From the NCBI RefSeq assembly GCF_000423465.1, contig NZ_KE384023.1, positions 1 through 55,098 on the forward strand: DNA of 55,098 nt. The letters run 5' to 3'. A model generated the notes under the pieces. That model saw nothing but the letters and a program-made list of their open reading frames with translations, made no database searches and was not told the origin of the DNA. The position numbers were made by a program, and so were the translations under genes. This document shows, piece after piece, positions 7,343-15,408 of the stretch (position 1 is the stretch's first letter; every line of letters begins with the position of its first letter). The DNA comes from Propionicicella superfundia DSM 22317. GTDB lineage: Bacteria > Actinomycetota > Actinomycetes > Propionibacteriales > Propionibacteriaceae.

Positions 7343-7428
7343 ACCCACAGCGGGAGCCGTCATCGGCTGAGAGGAAACCACGAGGTTTCGACCGCCACAC
7401 CTGATCTGGGTCATGCCAGCGTAGGAAT
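7343..7428 (+). ncRNA. TPP riboswitch (THI element)
   Basis: The conserved parts are present in order: ACAGCGGGAGCC (7346-7357), CGGCTGAGAGG (7364-7374), a variable P3 stem, then ACCTGATCTGGGTCATGCCA (7398-7417) and GCGTAGGAA. This is the thiamine pyrophosphate aptamer. The 3' end carries AGGAATGGAA, a purine-rich segment directly before the GTG start at 7438. This suggests ligand binding hides the ribosome-binding site. It marks the downstream ABC transporter as thiamine-related. Confidence 0.93.
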
Positions 7429-7437
7429 GGAATCGTC

Positions 7438-8205
7438 GTGCAGCGTGTCGCACAGGGGCTTGCTCCCTACACCCTCCCCATGGTCGCCGTCGTCGCCTGG
7501 TGGCTGGTCACCGCGCTCGGCCTGGTACCCGCCGCCGCGCTGCCCTCCCCGGGGCGCGTCGCGGGCGCGGCCTGGCGCATGACCGCCTCGGGCGAGCTTC
7601 CTCGTTCCCTGGCGGCCAGTCTGGCGCGGGTGGCGATCGGCGGCCTCGCCGGCGCCGTCGCCGGAGTGGCTCTCGGCGTCGCGTCGGGACTCTCCCGGGC
7701 CGGACAGACCCTGCTCGACCGGCCGCTGCAGATGCTGCGGATGGTGCCCTTCAACGCGATGGTGCCGCTGTTCATCCTCTTCCTCGGCATCGGCGAGCCG
7801 ATGCGGCTGTTCGTGGTCGCCTGGGCCGTCGCCTTCCCTCTTTACATCAACACCTTCGCCGGGATCCGGGACGTCGACAGCCGGCTCGTGGAAATGGCCC
7901 GGGTGTACCGCGTCCCGCGCGCCCGGATCGCCCGCGACGTCCTGCTCCGCGGCGCGCTGCCGTCGGTGCTGACCGGCCTGCGGTTCTCGCTGGGGCTGGC
8001 GTGGATCGCCCTGATCTACATCGAGGTGGTCAACGCCGGCACCGGGCTCGGCTACCAGCTCAGCCAGGCCCAGCAGTTCACCCGGATCGACGTGATCCTC
8101 GTGATCCTCGGTCTCTACGGCATCCTCGGCGGACTCACCGACTGGTTCGTGCGGCTGCTGGAGCACCGGCTGCTGCACTGGCGCGCCGCCTACACGGGCG
8201 ACTGA
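7438..8205 (+). CDS. ABC transporter permease, thiamine-precursor type
   Basis: 255 residues, about six membrane helices. The family is the SsuC/TauC/ThiX type of BPD permease, with the conserved ATPase-coupling loop EMARVYRVPRARIARDVLLR (about 151-170) and the characteristic N-terminal PSPGRVAGAAW. By sequence alone these permeases import sulfonates, taurine or pyrimidine precursors. The TPP riboswitch immediately upstream argues for thiamine or its hydroxymethylpyrimidine precursor. The GTG start is placed by the riboswitch-embedded ribosome-binding site; an ATG ten bases earlier is out of frame. It is first in a three-gene operon with the binding protein and ATPase. Confidence 0.9.
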   Translation: MQRVAQGLAPYTLPMVAVVAWWLVTALGLVPAAALPSPGRVAGAAWRMTASGELPRSLAASLARVAIGGLAGAVAGVALGVASGLSRAGQTLLDRPLQMLRMVPFNAMVPLFILFLGIGEPMRLFVVAWAVAFPLYINTFAGIRDVDSRLVEMARVYRVPRARIARDVLLRGALPSVLTGLRFSLGLAWIALIYIEVVNAGTGLGYQLSQAQQFTRIDVILVILGLYGILGGLTDWFVRLLEHRLLHWRAAYTGD

Positions 8206-8254
8206 GCCCGCTCCCCGGCCGCCCATCCTCCCCATCCTGAAAGGAAGTCCATCC

Positions 8255-9235
8255 ATGAGAACCCGTCTCCGTCGGGTCGTCGCCGGGCTCGCCGTCCTGG
8301 TCGCCCTCGTCCTGTCCGCCTGCTCCGCCGGTGCGGGTGGCCCCACGACGTCCTCGGGCGCCACGCTCCGGGTGGCGAACCTGACCACCGCGAACTACCT
8401 CACCATCGTCGGCGGCGGCGACCTGCTCACCCGGGAGACCGCCGCGGAGGGAGGCTCCGCCGAGTTCGTCGGCCCCTTCGTCCCGACCGACGCGCTGGCC
8501 GCCGTCAACGCCGGGCAGGCCGATGTCACCTCGACCGGAACGGCCTCCTTCGACACCCTGCTGTCCAAGGGCAGCGACTATGTGGCCTTCGCCATCGAGC
8601 GGTACTCCGGCAACAGCCAGGGCATCGTCGCGGCGCCCGGCAGCGGCGTCACCGGGCTGAAAGATCTGTACGGCAAGAAGATCGCCGTCGGGCAGGAGGG
8701 CGGCACCGGCCATTGGCTGCTCCATCGCGCCTTCGAGGACGCGGGTCTGGACATCACCAAGGTCGAGATCGTCTATCTGCTGCCGAAGGACGCCGCCACC
8801 GCCTTCACCACCGGTCAGGTGGACGCCTGGTCGACGTTCGACCAGTACCTCGCCACAGCCCAGGCTGTCGACGGCGCGCGCACGCTCGTCACCGGCGACC
8901 GGCTCGACTCGCTCAACTGGACGATCCACATCGCCTCCCGCCAGATCGCCGAGACGCATCCGGAGCTGCTGCGGGCGGCCTACCGGGCGCTGCGGGCACA
9001 GGCGACCGCCGCCGCGGCCGACCCCCAGGTGATCCTCGACACCTATCGCGGCTTCGGCGCGACGGAGGAGCAGATCTCACGCATCGCCACGTTCTCGGTG
9101 CCGACGATCGAGCCGGTGGACGACGCCCAGGTCACCAACCTGACCAGGCTGGCCGAGCAACTCACGCGCTACGGACTCATCGAGGACGCGCCGGACATCT
9201 CGGGACATGTGTTCGACGCGGCCGCGCCGGCATGA
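8255..9235 (+). CDS. ABC transporter substrate-binding lipoprotein, thiamine-precursor type
   Basis: 326 residues. A lipoprotein signal (MRTRLRRVVAG, hydrophobic stretch, LSAC with C23) is followed by a SsuA/ThiY-like periplasmic-binding fold. Visible family features are the loop NAGQADVTSTGTASFDTLLS (about 87-106) and the GLKDLYGKKIAVGQEGGTGH hinge (about 137-156). It should be anchored outside the membrane and deliver substrate to the permease encoded upstream. Specificity is inferred from the TPP riboswitch, not from binding residues. A GAAAGGAAG ribosome-binding site precedes the ATG. The stop overlaps the next start (ATGA). Confidence 0.9.
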   Translation: MRTRLRRVVAGLAVLVALVLSACSAGAGGPTTSSGATLRVANLTTANYLTIVGGGDLLTRETAAEGGSAEFVGPFVPTDALAAVNAGQADVTSTGTASFDTLLSKGSDYVAFAIERYSGNSQGIVAAPGSGVTGLKDLYGKKIAVGQEGGTGHWLLHRAFEDAGLDITKVEIVYLLPKDAATAFTTGQVDAWSTFDQYLATAQAVDGARTLVTGDRLDSLNWTIHIASRQIAETHPELLRAAYRALRAQATAAAADPQVILDTYRGFGATEEQISRIATFSVPTIEPVDDAQVTNLTRLAEQLTRYGLIEDAPDISGHVFDAAAPA

Positions 9236-9954
9236 CGGACACGCCCGCCGCCGTCCGGCTGACCGGCGTCGCCAAGGCCTACGGGTCGCAGCAGATCCTG
9301 AGAGATCTGGATCTCGTCATCCCCGCCGGGCAGTTCGTGGCGGTGGTGGGACGTTCCGGCTGCGGGAAGTCGACCCTCCTGCGGCTCGTCCTCGGGCTGA
9401 CCGAGCCCGACGCGGGAGCGATCGCGGCGCCGGAGGAGGTCGCGGTGGCCTTCCAGGAACCGCGACTGCTGCCCTGGCTGGACCTCGCCGCGAATGTCGG
9501 CTTCGGGCTGCGGGGGGCCGACGCCGCGGCCCGGGTCGCGGCCGCGCTGGCCGAGGTGGGGCTGGAGGGCCGCGAACATGCCTGGCCGCTGCGGATCTCC
9601 GGCGGGCAGGCGCAGCGCGCGTCACTGGCCAGGGCGCTGGTGCGCCGTCCCCGGCTGGTCCTGCTGGACGAGCCCTTCAGCGCTCTGGACGCACTCACCC
9701 GGCTGGAGATGCAGGCGCTGATCTCCCGGTTGTGGGCCCGGCACGACTGGACGGTCGTCATGGTCACCCACGACGTGGCCGAGGCCGTCAGAACGGCTCA
9801 CCGGGTCGTGGTGCTCGACGACGGCCGGGTGAGCTGCGACCTGATGGTTCCCGGGACACCTCCGCGCGGTCTCGGATTCCCCGGTGAGCAGGACCTGAGC
9901 CGGACTCTGCTGGCCGCGCTCGGGTTGAGCCACCTCGAACAGCGACAGGGGTGA
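9232..9954 (+). CDS. ABC transporter ATP-binding protein, thiamine-precursor type
   Basis: 240 residues. The nucleotide-binding motifs are complete: Walker A GRSGCGKST (about 40-48), Q-loop FQEPRLLPW (about 75-83), signature RISGGQAQRASLARAL, Walker B LVLLDEPFSALD and switch His in VTHDVAEA. It is most like SsuB/TauB/ThiZ ATPases that energise the permease encoded at 7438. Translation is coupled to the binding-protein gene by a four-base ATGA overlap. A longer open frame to the left is a shadow of the binding-protein gene. Confidence 0.92.
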   Translation: MTDTPAAVRLTGVAKAYGSQQILRDLDLVIPAGQFVAVVGRSGCGKSTLLRLVLGLTEPDAGAIAAPEEVAVAFQEPRLLPWLDLAANVGFGLRGADAAARVAAALAEVGLEGREHAWPLRISGGQAQRASLARALVRRPRLVLLDEPFSALDALTRLEMQALISRLWARHDWTVVMVTHDVAEAVRTAHRVVVLDDGRVSCDLMVPGTPPRGLGFPGEQDLSRTLLAALGLSHLEQRQG

Positions 9955-10058
9955 GCCGCGGGCCGCGGCGCGATGAGGGCGGCGCCGTGGCGACCCGGGG
10001 CGGCCGAGCCGGGCCGGTTCGCGTCGCCCGAACCAGGACGTCCGCCGCCGACCCGGGG

Positions 10059-10064
10059 TACCGT
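10059..10064 (+). promoter_or_regulatory. Possible -10 element for a leaderless transcript
   Basis: TACCGT lies eight bases before the GTG at 10073, and no ribosome-binding site is seen between them. This spacing fits the leaderless genes common in actinobacteria. No good -35 is visible. Confidence 0.35.
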
Positions 10065-10072
10065 ACGGTTGC

Positions 10073-11413
10073 GTGACCGATTCCCCGCGCGGACACGGCC
10101 CCCTGACTCCGCCGACGTACAGCCCACCGGCGAAGGTCCGGGAGCCCCTGCTGCGGCGGCTGCGGCTCGGCACCGAGATCGACAACCTGTTCTTCGCGCT
10201 GGCCAGCCTGTCGGTGCTGCTGCTGGCGGCCGTCCTGTTCCGGCAGGGGTTGAGGCTGTCGTGGAGCATGGTCTACCTGATCGGTTTCTGGCTGGTCCTG
10301 GCCTATGTGGCGCTGCCGCGGGTCCACTGGATGCTGACCAGGATCTACGTACCCGACTATTTCGTGGGTCGCACGCACACGACCGACGGGTTGCTGGGTG
10401 ACCCGGTGAACCTCGCGGTGCGCGGGACGGCGGGTGAGATCCATGCGGCGATGCAGCGGGCGGGGTGGACGCCGGCCGACCCGGTCACGCTCCGCTCCGC
10501 AGGGCGGATCGTGACGTCGTCCCTGCTCCGGCGGAGCTATCCGGAGGCGCCGGTGAGCCCGCTGCTGCTCTTCGGGCAGCGGCAGGCGTTCGCCTATCAG
10601 CAGGAGGTCGAGGGCAACCCGGCGCGGCGTCATCACGTCCGGTTCTGGCCGACGCCGGACGGGTGGCTCCTGCCGGGCGGCGAGCGGGTGGATTTCCTGG
10701 CGGCGGGCACCTACGACCGCAGTGTCGGACTGTCCCTGTTCACGCTGCAGGTGACGCACAAGATCGATGCCGACATCGACGCCGAGCGGGACTACATCCT
10801 TGCCAGTGTGCGGTATGCGAACCCGTCCGTGGCGACGACCGTCCTGACGGGCTTCTCGACCGGGTACCACAGTCGCAACGGCGGCGGCGACCAGGTGCGC
10901 ACCGACGGAGACCTGCCCATCCTCGAACTGACCGACCTGCCCGCGTCGCCCGCGCCCGCGATCCCGGTGGCACACGAGCACGGTCTCGGGGCCCGCCCGC
11001 CCGCGGTCGTCGCGGGGGTGGTGCTCATCCTGCTCGCCGCCGTCCTCGATCCGTTCACGTACCTGCCGGCCGCTGCGCAGGCGATGAGCGACGCTCACGT
11101 CGCGGCCGACGAGGTGGCGGTCGTGCTGGCGACGCTGGTCGTGGTCTTCGGTGTGTTCTACCTCGTCCTGTTCCTGCTGCTGGCCCTGACGTTCCGCGGC
11201 CACGGCTGGGCGCGGCGGCTGTTGTTGGCGGCGCTGACGTTCCAGCTCGTCGTGCAGCTCTCGGGTTGGGTGACGCTGCCCGCCGGGTCGTTGAGCGTGT
11301 TGGCGATCGTCGGGACGAGCTTCTATGTGCTCGCCGTGTACGCACTGTCGAGCCTCGCTGCGCGCGACTGGACAGCGCATCACCTGCGCTCCGCCGCAGA
11401 CGGCTCGCGCTGA
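10073..11413 (+). CDS. LssY C-terminal-domain membrane protein
   Basis: 446 residues. Two membrane helices at about 40-85 precede a soluble domain with the LssY_C hallmark IYVPDYFVGRTHTTDGLLGD (about 90-109), the GWTPADPVTLRSA region, LLFGQRQAFAYQQEVEGNP and HHVRFWP. Four more hydrophobic segments fill about 300-430. LssY_C domains occur in membrane proteins of unknown activity, sometimes fused to lipid phosphatases; no phosphatase motif is seen here. The start is a GTG at 10073. The gene stands alone between the transporter operon and a repeat. Confidence 0.8.
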   Translation: MTDSPRGHGPLTPPTYSPPAKVREPLLRRLRLGTEIDNLFFALASLSVLLLAAVLFRQGLRLSWSMVYLIGFWLVLAYVALPRVHWMLTRIYVPDYFVGRTHTTDGLLGDPVNLAVRGTAGEIHAAMQRAGWTPADPVTLRSAGRIVTSSLLRRSYPEAPVSPLLLFGQRQAFAYQQEVEGNPARRHHVRFWPTPDGWLLPGGERVDFLAAGTYDRSVGLSLFTLQVTHKIDADIDAERDYILASVRYANPSVATTVLTGFSTGYHSRNGGGDQVRTDGDLPILELTDLPASPAPAIPVAHEHGLGARPPAVVAGVVLILLAAVLDPFTYLPAAAQAMSDAHVAADEVAVVLATLVVVFGVFYLVLFLLLALTFRGHGWARRLLLAALTFQLVVQLSGWVTLPAGSLSVLAIVGTSFYVLAVYALSSLAARDWTAHHLRSAADGSR

Positions 11414-11439
11414 GCGGGCGCGGAGGGAGCGGGCGCCGA

Positions 11440-11637
11440 GTGAGCGGCGTGGCCCAGAATCGTGCCCGGCGGGCCGCCGCCGAGAGCCACATCCGATCGG
11501 TGGCCGGCAGCAGCCCGGACGACGAGACCGCCGGCGCCGGCGAACTGCTGGAGAGCGCGCCATCTCGCGGGCCGAGTTCGACGCGGCCACCGCGAAGCGA
11601 TTGCCTGGACTGCGCGGATCGGGGAGCAACGCCGTGA
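11440..11637 (+). pseudogene. Possible decayed SHOCT-domain small protein
   Basis: A GTG at 11440 opens a 65-codon frame (SGVAQNRARRAAAESHI...). The stretch GAGELLES in that frame continues, after a one-base shift near 11558, as AISRAEFDAATAKRLPG. The joined sequence ELLES-AISRAEFDAATAKRL resembles a SHOCT motif (short C-terminal oligomerisation helix pair). The open frame as it stands leaves the motif, so this is either a frameshifted remnant or a sequencing slip. It ends where the next palindromic element begins. Confidence 0.35.
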
Positions 11638-11805
11638 CCGCCAGGTTGCGCGGCATACCGGCCCCGTGGGCGCGGCGCGCCAGCCGTGACCGCCATCTTG
11701 TAAGGCATACGACTGCGGATCCGGGCCGGATAACCCGTGCAACGTGGCGGTCAGCCCGCACTGACCCGATGACCCCGCTGGTATGCCGCACAACCTGGCG
11801 GTCAC
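11634..11805. repeat. Four-arm palindromic element, family A, copy 2
   Basis: Arms of 25 bases: F1 11634-11658, F2 11686-11710, R1 11730-11754, R2 11781-11805. F1 to F2 is 52 bases and R1 to R2 is 51. Both arm pairs share a centre at about 11720. R2 (GTATGCCGCACAACCTGGCG plus GTCAC) is nearly the exact complement of F1. Between the arms the sequence differs from copy 1 except for the GGATAACCCGTG before R1. Confidence 0.85.
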
Positions 11806-11907
11806 CCTGTCCCGTTCACTCCTGGTGCGCGGATCGCTTCTCCCGGGCGGCTGCACCCGGACGGGTCTCGGGGACCGGGCTCGGTCGTTCCCTTCGGGAC
11901 GTCTCCC

Positions 11908-12471
11908 TCAGGTGAGTCGTGGATCGATGAGATGGAGGGCTCGGCTGACCGCGCCGGGTGCGTCCGCGGGGTTGGTCTGGGACACGACCACCCCGTACAC
12001 CATGAGTGCCATCAGCAGGATGTCGGCGGGTGCCCAGCCGGGATCGGCGAGGCCCTCCTCCTGGGCGCGGGCCAGCGGGTCGGCGATGAGCCGGCGCAAC
12101 CGCTCGTCGCTGAGGGACGGAGGCAGCGCGGCCCTGGCGTCGATGACCATCTCGATGATCGCGCTGGACTCCAGGATGTACTCCACGAGAAGGCGCCACA
12201 CCGTGTGGAAGCAGTCAGGCCCGGGTGTGGACGACGCCAGCCGCTCGAGCTCGGCGAAGTTCTCCTCGAACACCGCCAGGCCGAGATCGCGCCGGTCGGG
12301 GAAGTGCCGGTACAGGACGCCTTGGCCGACGCCGGCCGTCCGGGCGATCGTGCTCAGTGGCGCCCGGTAGCCCTGCTCGGCGAAGACGCGCCGCGCGGCG
12401 GCCAGGATGGCCGCCCTGTTGGCCTTCGCGGCTGCCGGTCCTCTGTTGCGAGTGCGGGTGTTCGAAGGCAT
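11908..12471 (-). CDS. TetR-family transcriptional regulator with operator-bearing promoter
   Basis: 187 residues from ATG 12471. The N-terminal helix-turn-helix is typical: KANRAAILAAARRVFAEQGY (about 16-35), then APLSTIARTAGVGQGVLYRH and FPDRRDLGLAVFEE. The C-terminal domain is helical with a TetR_C-like IEMVIDARAALPPSLSDERL. An upstream TTG (12495) would add eight residues that overlap the operator; ATG is preferred. TAGACT seven bases before it could be the -10 of a leaderless mRNA. An almost identical N-terminus (MPSNTRSRK) and operator survive upstream of the KstD-like gene at 29701, so this protein may control that gene. Confidence 0.87.
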   Translation of the reverse strand: MPSNTRTRNRGPAAAKANRAAILAAARRVFAEQGYRAPLSTIARTAGVGQGVLYRHFPDRRDLGLAVFEENFAELERLASSTPGPDCFHTVWRLLVEYILESSAIIEMVIDARAALPPSLSDERLRRLIADPLARAQEEGLADPGWAPADILLMALMVYGVVVSQTNPADAPGAVSRALHLIDPRLT

Positions 12472-12475
12472 GAGT

Positions 12476-12502
12476 GACAGTCTAGAAGCGGACAAGACTG
12501 TC
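12476..12502. promoter_or_regulatory. Palindromic operator of the TetR gene
   Basis: GACAGTCT (12476-12483) and AGACTGTC (12495-12502) form a perfect 8-bp inverted repeat with an 11-base centre. It covers the presumed -10 (TAGACT on the minus strand) of the adjacent TetR gene, so it is probably the autorepression site. A variant, GGACAGCC-N12-GGCTGTCC, occurs at 29649-29676. Confidence 0.7.
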
Positions 12503-12576
12503 CGGATTCGTGGCGTTCCGTGATGGCCGTCCCCTCCGGAGGGACCCGAGGCCGACGAGGCTCGAAGGAGCTGTGC

Positions 12577-13341
12577 TCAGCGACTGCGAAAAGAGGCTGC
12601 GCGAACGGCCGACGCTGTGGCGGCATGACCGAGCTGGTTCATGATCCCGTTGAAGATGGCGACTTCTGTCGCCCGCTTCAGTTCGGCCAGTTGCGCTTCA
12701 GCATAGTTCTCCATCCGCCTGTTGTGCAGTTCGGTCTCGTAGAGGTTCAGCGCCGCAGTGAGTGTGCTCGCGCGGTGGTTGCGCGCCATCGTCAGGCAGA
12801 ACAGGATCGCCTCGTCGTAGAGATACGCCTCCGGGAACCGGCCCGCGACATGCTTCGAGAAGTCGTCGGCGATCTCCTGGAGACCGGCGTTGATGCTCTC
12901 GATCTCCGGCCGGACGGCGTCCTCGATCTGATCGGCCCGCTGCTCGTTGAGCACGCGTCGCCGCTTGTTGATCGCACGAGCGCGGGTGTTCCGAAGCAGG
13001 ACGATCGCCAGTGCCCCGGGGAGCGCCGCGGGAAACGGCAGGAGGAAGATCCGGGCGACCTCCGCGAGGAAGTCCTCCGAGGTGTTCATCGTCGCGAGCG
13101 GGATGCCGATGAACAGGATGATCGCGACGATCGTCAATGCGACGGTGAGGATGAACACCCAGAGGAAGTACGCCGCTGCTCCCCAGCGTTCCAGGTAGCG
13201 CACGTACAGATGCCGATGTCGCGCGTAGGCCGCCTGCCTGTCGCGCCCGAGTTGGTCGAACCGCCGCACCAGACCGAGCACGTGGTTGAGCCAGTTCTCC
13301 AACTGAGTCCGCTGAGCTGCTACGTCCTCCACCTTGGTCAC
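12577..13341 (-). CDS. Membrane protein of unknown function with two central helices
   Basis: 254 residues. About 1-50 is charged and amphipathic (QLENWLNHVLGLVRRFDQLG). Two strong membrane helices follow at about 54-80 (AAAYFLWVFILTVALTIVAI) and 93-117 (IFLLPFPAALPGALAIVLL). The C-terminal half is a soluble helical region rich in Arg, Glu and Ala that may form a coiled coil (NKRRRVLNEQRADQIEDAVR). No catalytic motif is recognised and no family is assigned. The start ATG 13341 opens MTKVEDVAAQ. It is transcribed away from the following minus-strand genes with 137 bases between. Confidence 0.7.
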   Translation of the reverse strand: MTKVEDVAAQRTQLENWLNHVLGLVRRFDQLGRDRQAAYARHRHLYVRYLERWGAAAYFLWVFILTVALTIVAIILFIGIPLATMNTSEDFLAEVARIFLLPFPAALPGALAIVLLRNTRARAINKRRRVLNEQRADQIEDAVRPEIESINAGLQEIADDFSKHVAGRFPEAYLYDEAILFCLTMARNHRASTLTAALNLYETELHNRRMENYAEAQLAELKRATEVAIFNGIMNQLGHAATASAVRAASFRSR

Positions 13342-13478
13342 CCTTCGATTCCCATGTCACAAGGCCGCTGACGTCGATGCCATCGCGAGAGACCCGGGTC
13401 TCGGCCTGGCTTCGTGAGCCTCGGCCGGATCATCGTAAGCGGCATGCTGGGCAGGCCTTTCCTGCGGGATGCTCGCAG

Positions 13479-13952
13479 TCACCTCTCGGATTTGTCGCGC
13501 TTCCTCGCCGGGTGACGGCGGTTGAAGACTTCTTCGTATACGTCGTCGTCGATCAGGCCCCGCCAGCGGGCGGCCGAGACTTCGGACCAGGCTCCGGGTG
13601 GGTCGAAGATGAGGGTGTCGTAGCCGTCGGTGTGTCCGCCGGGGGCGTAGGGGTATCGGGAGAGTTCGTCGATGAGTTGGTCCCGGTCGATGAAGCCGGC
13701 GCCGTAGCGTTCGCAGATCTCTTCGGGTGTGGCGCTGGAGAAGCCGTCGAGGGGCATCGCGGCCTTGGCTGCGGCGTGCAGGGTGTTGCGCACGGCGGGT
13801 TCGGTGACCCGCATCAGCCGGGCGATGTCCTTGTAGCTGTGGCCGTTCTCGTGGAGGCGCCGCAGTTCTCGTCCGTAGTCGAGATCGGCGATCACCTTGC
13901 GAAGCCGGGCACGTTCCGCTGCACGGGCCTCTTCTGGAACCCCCATCGACAT
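13479..13952 (-). CDS. Small helix-turn-helix protein of the conjugation module
   Basis: 157 residues. A clear sigma-factor-like helix-turn-helix lies at about 33-52: GHSYKDIARLMRVTEPAVRN. The N-terminus is highly charged (EEARAAERARLRKVIADLD). The C-terminal part, with FIDRDQLIDELSRYPYAPGG, is not recognised. Three ATG codons lie in frame at 13958, 13952 and 13946; 13952 is chosen because AGGAGG sits eight bases upstream. Position next to the ParA-like gene suggests a regulator or DNA-binding accessory of the T4SS-like module, by context only. Confidence 0.7.
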   Translation of the reverse strand: MSMGVPEEARAAERARLRKVIADLDYGRELRRLHENGHSYKDIARLMRVTEPAVRNTLHAAAKAAMPLDGFSSATPEEICERYGAGFIDRDQLIDELSRYPYAPGGHTDGYDTLIFDPPGAWSEVSAARWRGLIDDDVYEEVFNRRHPARKRDKSER

Positions 13953-14078
13953 CGACATCCACCTCCTGCCGACGACCGTACCGCCCGCAGGGGTCACGGT
14001 GACGGCGGCCTCCTGTGGGGCTGCCGGTCGTCCGCGATGACCGCGACGCGTCCGGGGCGGGCCTGCTCGCCGTGCGCG

Positions 14079-15395
14079 TCAGAGCCCTTGGGCGACCGCG
14101 GCTGCCGCGGAGAGCCAGGCGTCCTGGGTGGCGGGGGAGAGGGCGGCGTACCGCAGGAGTCCGTCGACCATGGCCGGGTCGTAGGGGATGGTGACGGCGG
14201 CCCGGGCCAGCGGTTTGTAGCCGTTCGCGATGGCCGCGACATCGCCGGGACGGGCCTTGCTGTCTGCCTGGGTGACGATGGTCACGGCCTGTCGGGAGAG
14301 GTGGGCGGATCGTTCGTCGCGGTCGGCGAGGGCTTCGAGGAGGAGGGCACCGGCCTCGGCGTGGTCGTCGCGGGTCGTGGTGGCGACAACGAGCTGATCG
14401 GTGTGGTCGATCATGGCCCTCCAGGCGGGGTCGGACTCGTCGTTGCCGCTGTCCATGAAGACGAGCCTGTAGTACTTCGTCGCGACGTCGTGGATCGCGG
14501 TGACGTCCGCGGGGGAGATGCGCTGCTCGTCGGCCAGGGCCATCGGCTTGGAGCGCAGCACGTCGTAGCGGTCCTGGGTCTGGTGGTGCACGAACCGCGC
14601 CAGGTCAGCCGACTGCGCCCCGGTGCCGAGGAGCCGGGGGACCTGAGGCAGAAGCTCCAGCAGGGTGCCTTGGTGAGGGCCTTGCTCGGTACGCCAGCCG
14701 AGCGTCCCGCGGAACTGGTTGTTGTCCCAGGCCAGGACGCCGGCGCCGCCGTAGCGGGCGAACACGGCGGACAGGAGGATCGTCGTAGGCGTCTTGCCGG
14801 CGCCGCCCTTGCCGTTGACGATCGCGACGGTGCGCGGTCCCGGCCAGTGCTGGGACACGGCGTCGATGCTGCGTCGCCGTCCCTCCTCGACGGGGCCGGG
14901 GGCGAGTCGCGTGAGGCGGGTCGCGTTGAGGGCGCCGCGCCACCCCTGGGTGGCCGGCTGGACTCTGGCCGTGTCGGCGAGGAAGGACCGCCGCGGCGGA
15001 TACGAGACCGGCTGCTCCAACACCTCCTCGAGCATGGGCATGGGCATGGGCTGGTAGCTCGGGCCGCGGGGGTCGTCGGGCCAGGGCGGCTGGTCCGGCG
15101 ACGGTGCGGCCGGGACCGGGACGGGGACGAGGCGCCGCCTGGGCGGGGCGTCCGGTGTCGGGGCCACGTCGCCGGCACTGGCGACGTGGCCCTCGGCGTC
15201 GATGACGATCGCCCAGGTGGTCGACCCCTCCTGCACCGTGACGTGCATGGCCTCGCCGCGGTCGGCGGCGTGGTGGGCGACGAGCTGGCGGAGCTGCTCC
15301 CGGGCCGCCTCGGGGGTGTCGGCGTGGATGTCCGTCCGCGTCCCGCCGAGAAAGGCGGTGCCGGTTCCATCGGGGTACACAGCGAGATAGTCCAT
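14079..15395 (-). CDS. ParA/MinD-like ATPase of the conjugation module
   Basis: 438 residues. About 1-180 is a Pro-rich N-terminal region preceded by a short beta-rich domain (MDYLAVYPDGTGTAFLGG). The C-terminal half is a SIMIBI-class ATPase with the deviant Walker A AIVNGKGGAGKTPTT (signature lysine in KGG) and the Walker B-like YYRLVFMDSGNDESDP, followed by LVVATTTRDDHAEAG. Such ATPases position plasmids, transfer complexes or membrane machines. ATG 15395 is supported by an AGGAG seven bases upstream; a longer frame starting upstream lacks a ribosome-binding site. It is the last gene but one of the minus-strand arm of the module. Confidence 0.8.
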   Translation of the reverse strand: MDYLAVYPDGTGTAFLGGTRTDIHADTPEAAREQLRQLVAHHAADRGEAMHVTVQEGSTTWAIVIDAEGHVASAGDVAPTPDAPPRRRLVPVPVPAAPSPDQPPWPDDPRGPSYQPMPMPMLEEVLEQPVSYPPRRSFLADTARVQPATQGWRGALNATRLTRLAPGPVEEGRRRSIDAVSQHWPGPRTVAIVNGKGGAGKTPTTILLSAVFARYGGAGVLAWDNNQFRGTLGWRTEQGPHQGTLLELLPQVPRLLGTGAQSADLARFVHHQTQDRYDVLRSKPMALADEQRISPADVTAIHDVATKYYRLVFMDSGNDESDPAWRAMIDHTDQLVVATTTRDDHAEAGALLLEALADRDERSAHLSRQAVTIVTQADSKARPGDVAAIANGYKPLARAAVTIPYDPAMVDGLLRYAALSPATQDAWLSAAAAVAQGL

Positions 15396-15408
15396 GCGGG
15401 TGCTCCTG

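Noticed and set aside
7438-9954. Assignment of the ABC transporter to sulfonate uptake (SsuABC)
   Set aside because: Sequence families overlap, but the TPP riboswitch directly upstream argues for thiamine or a precursor.
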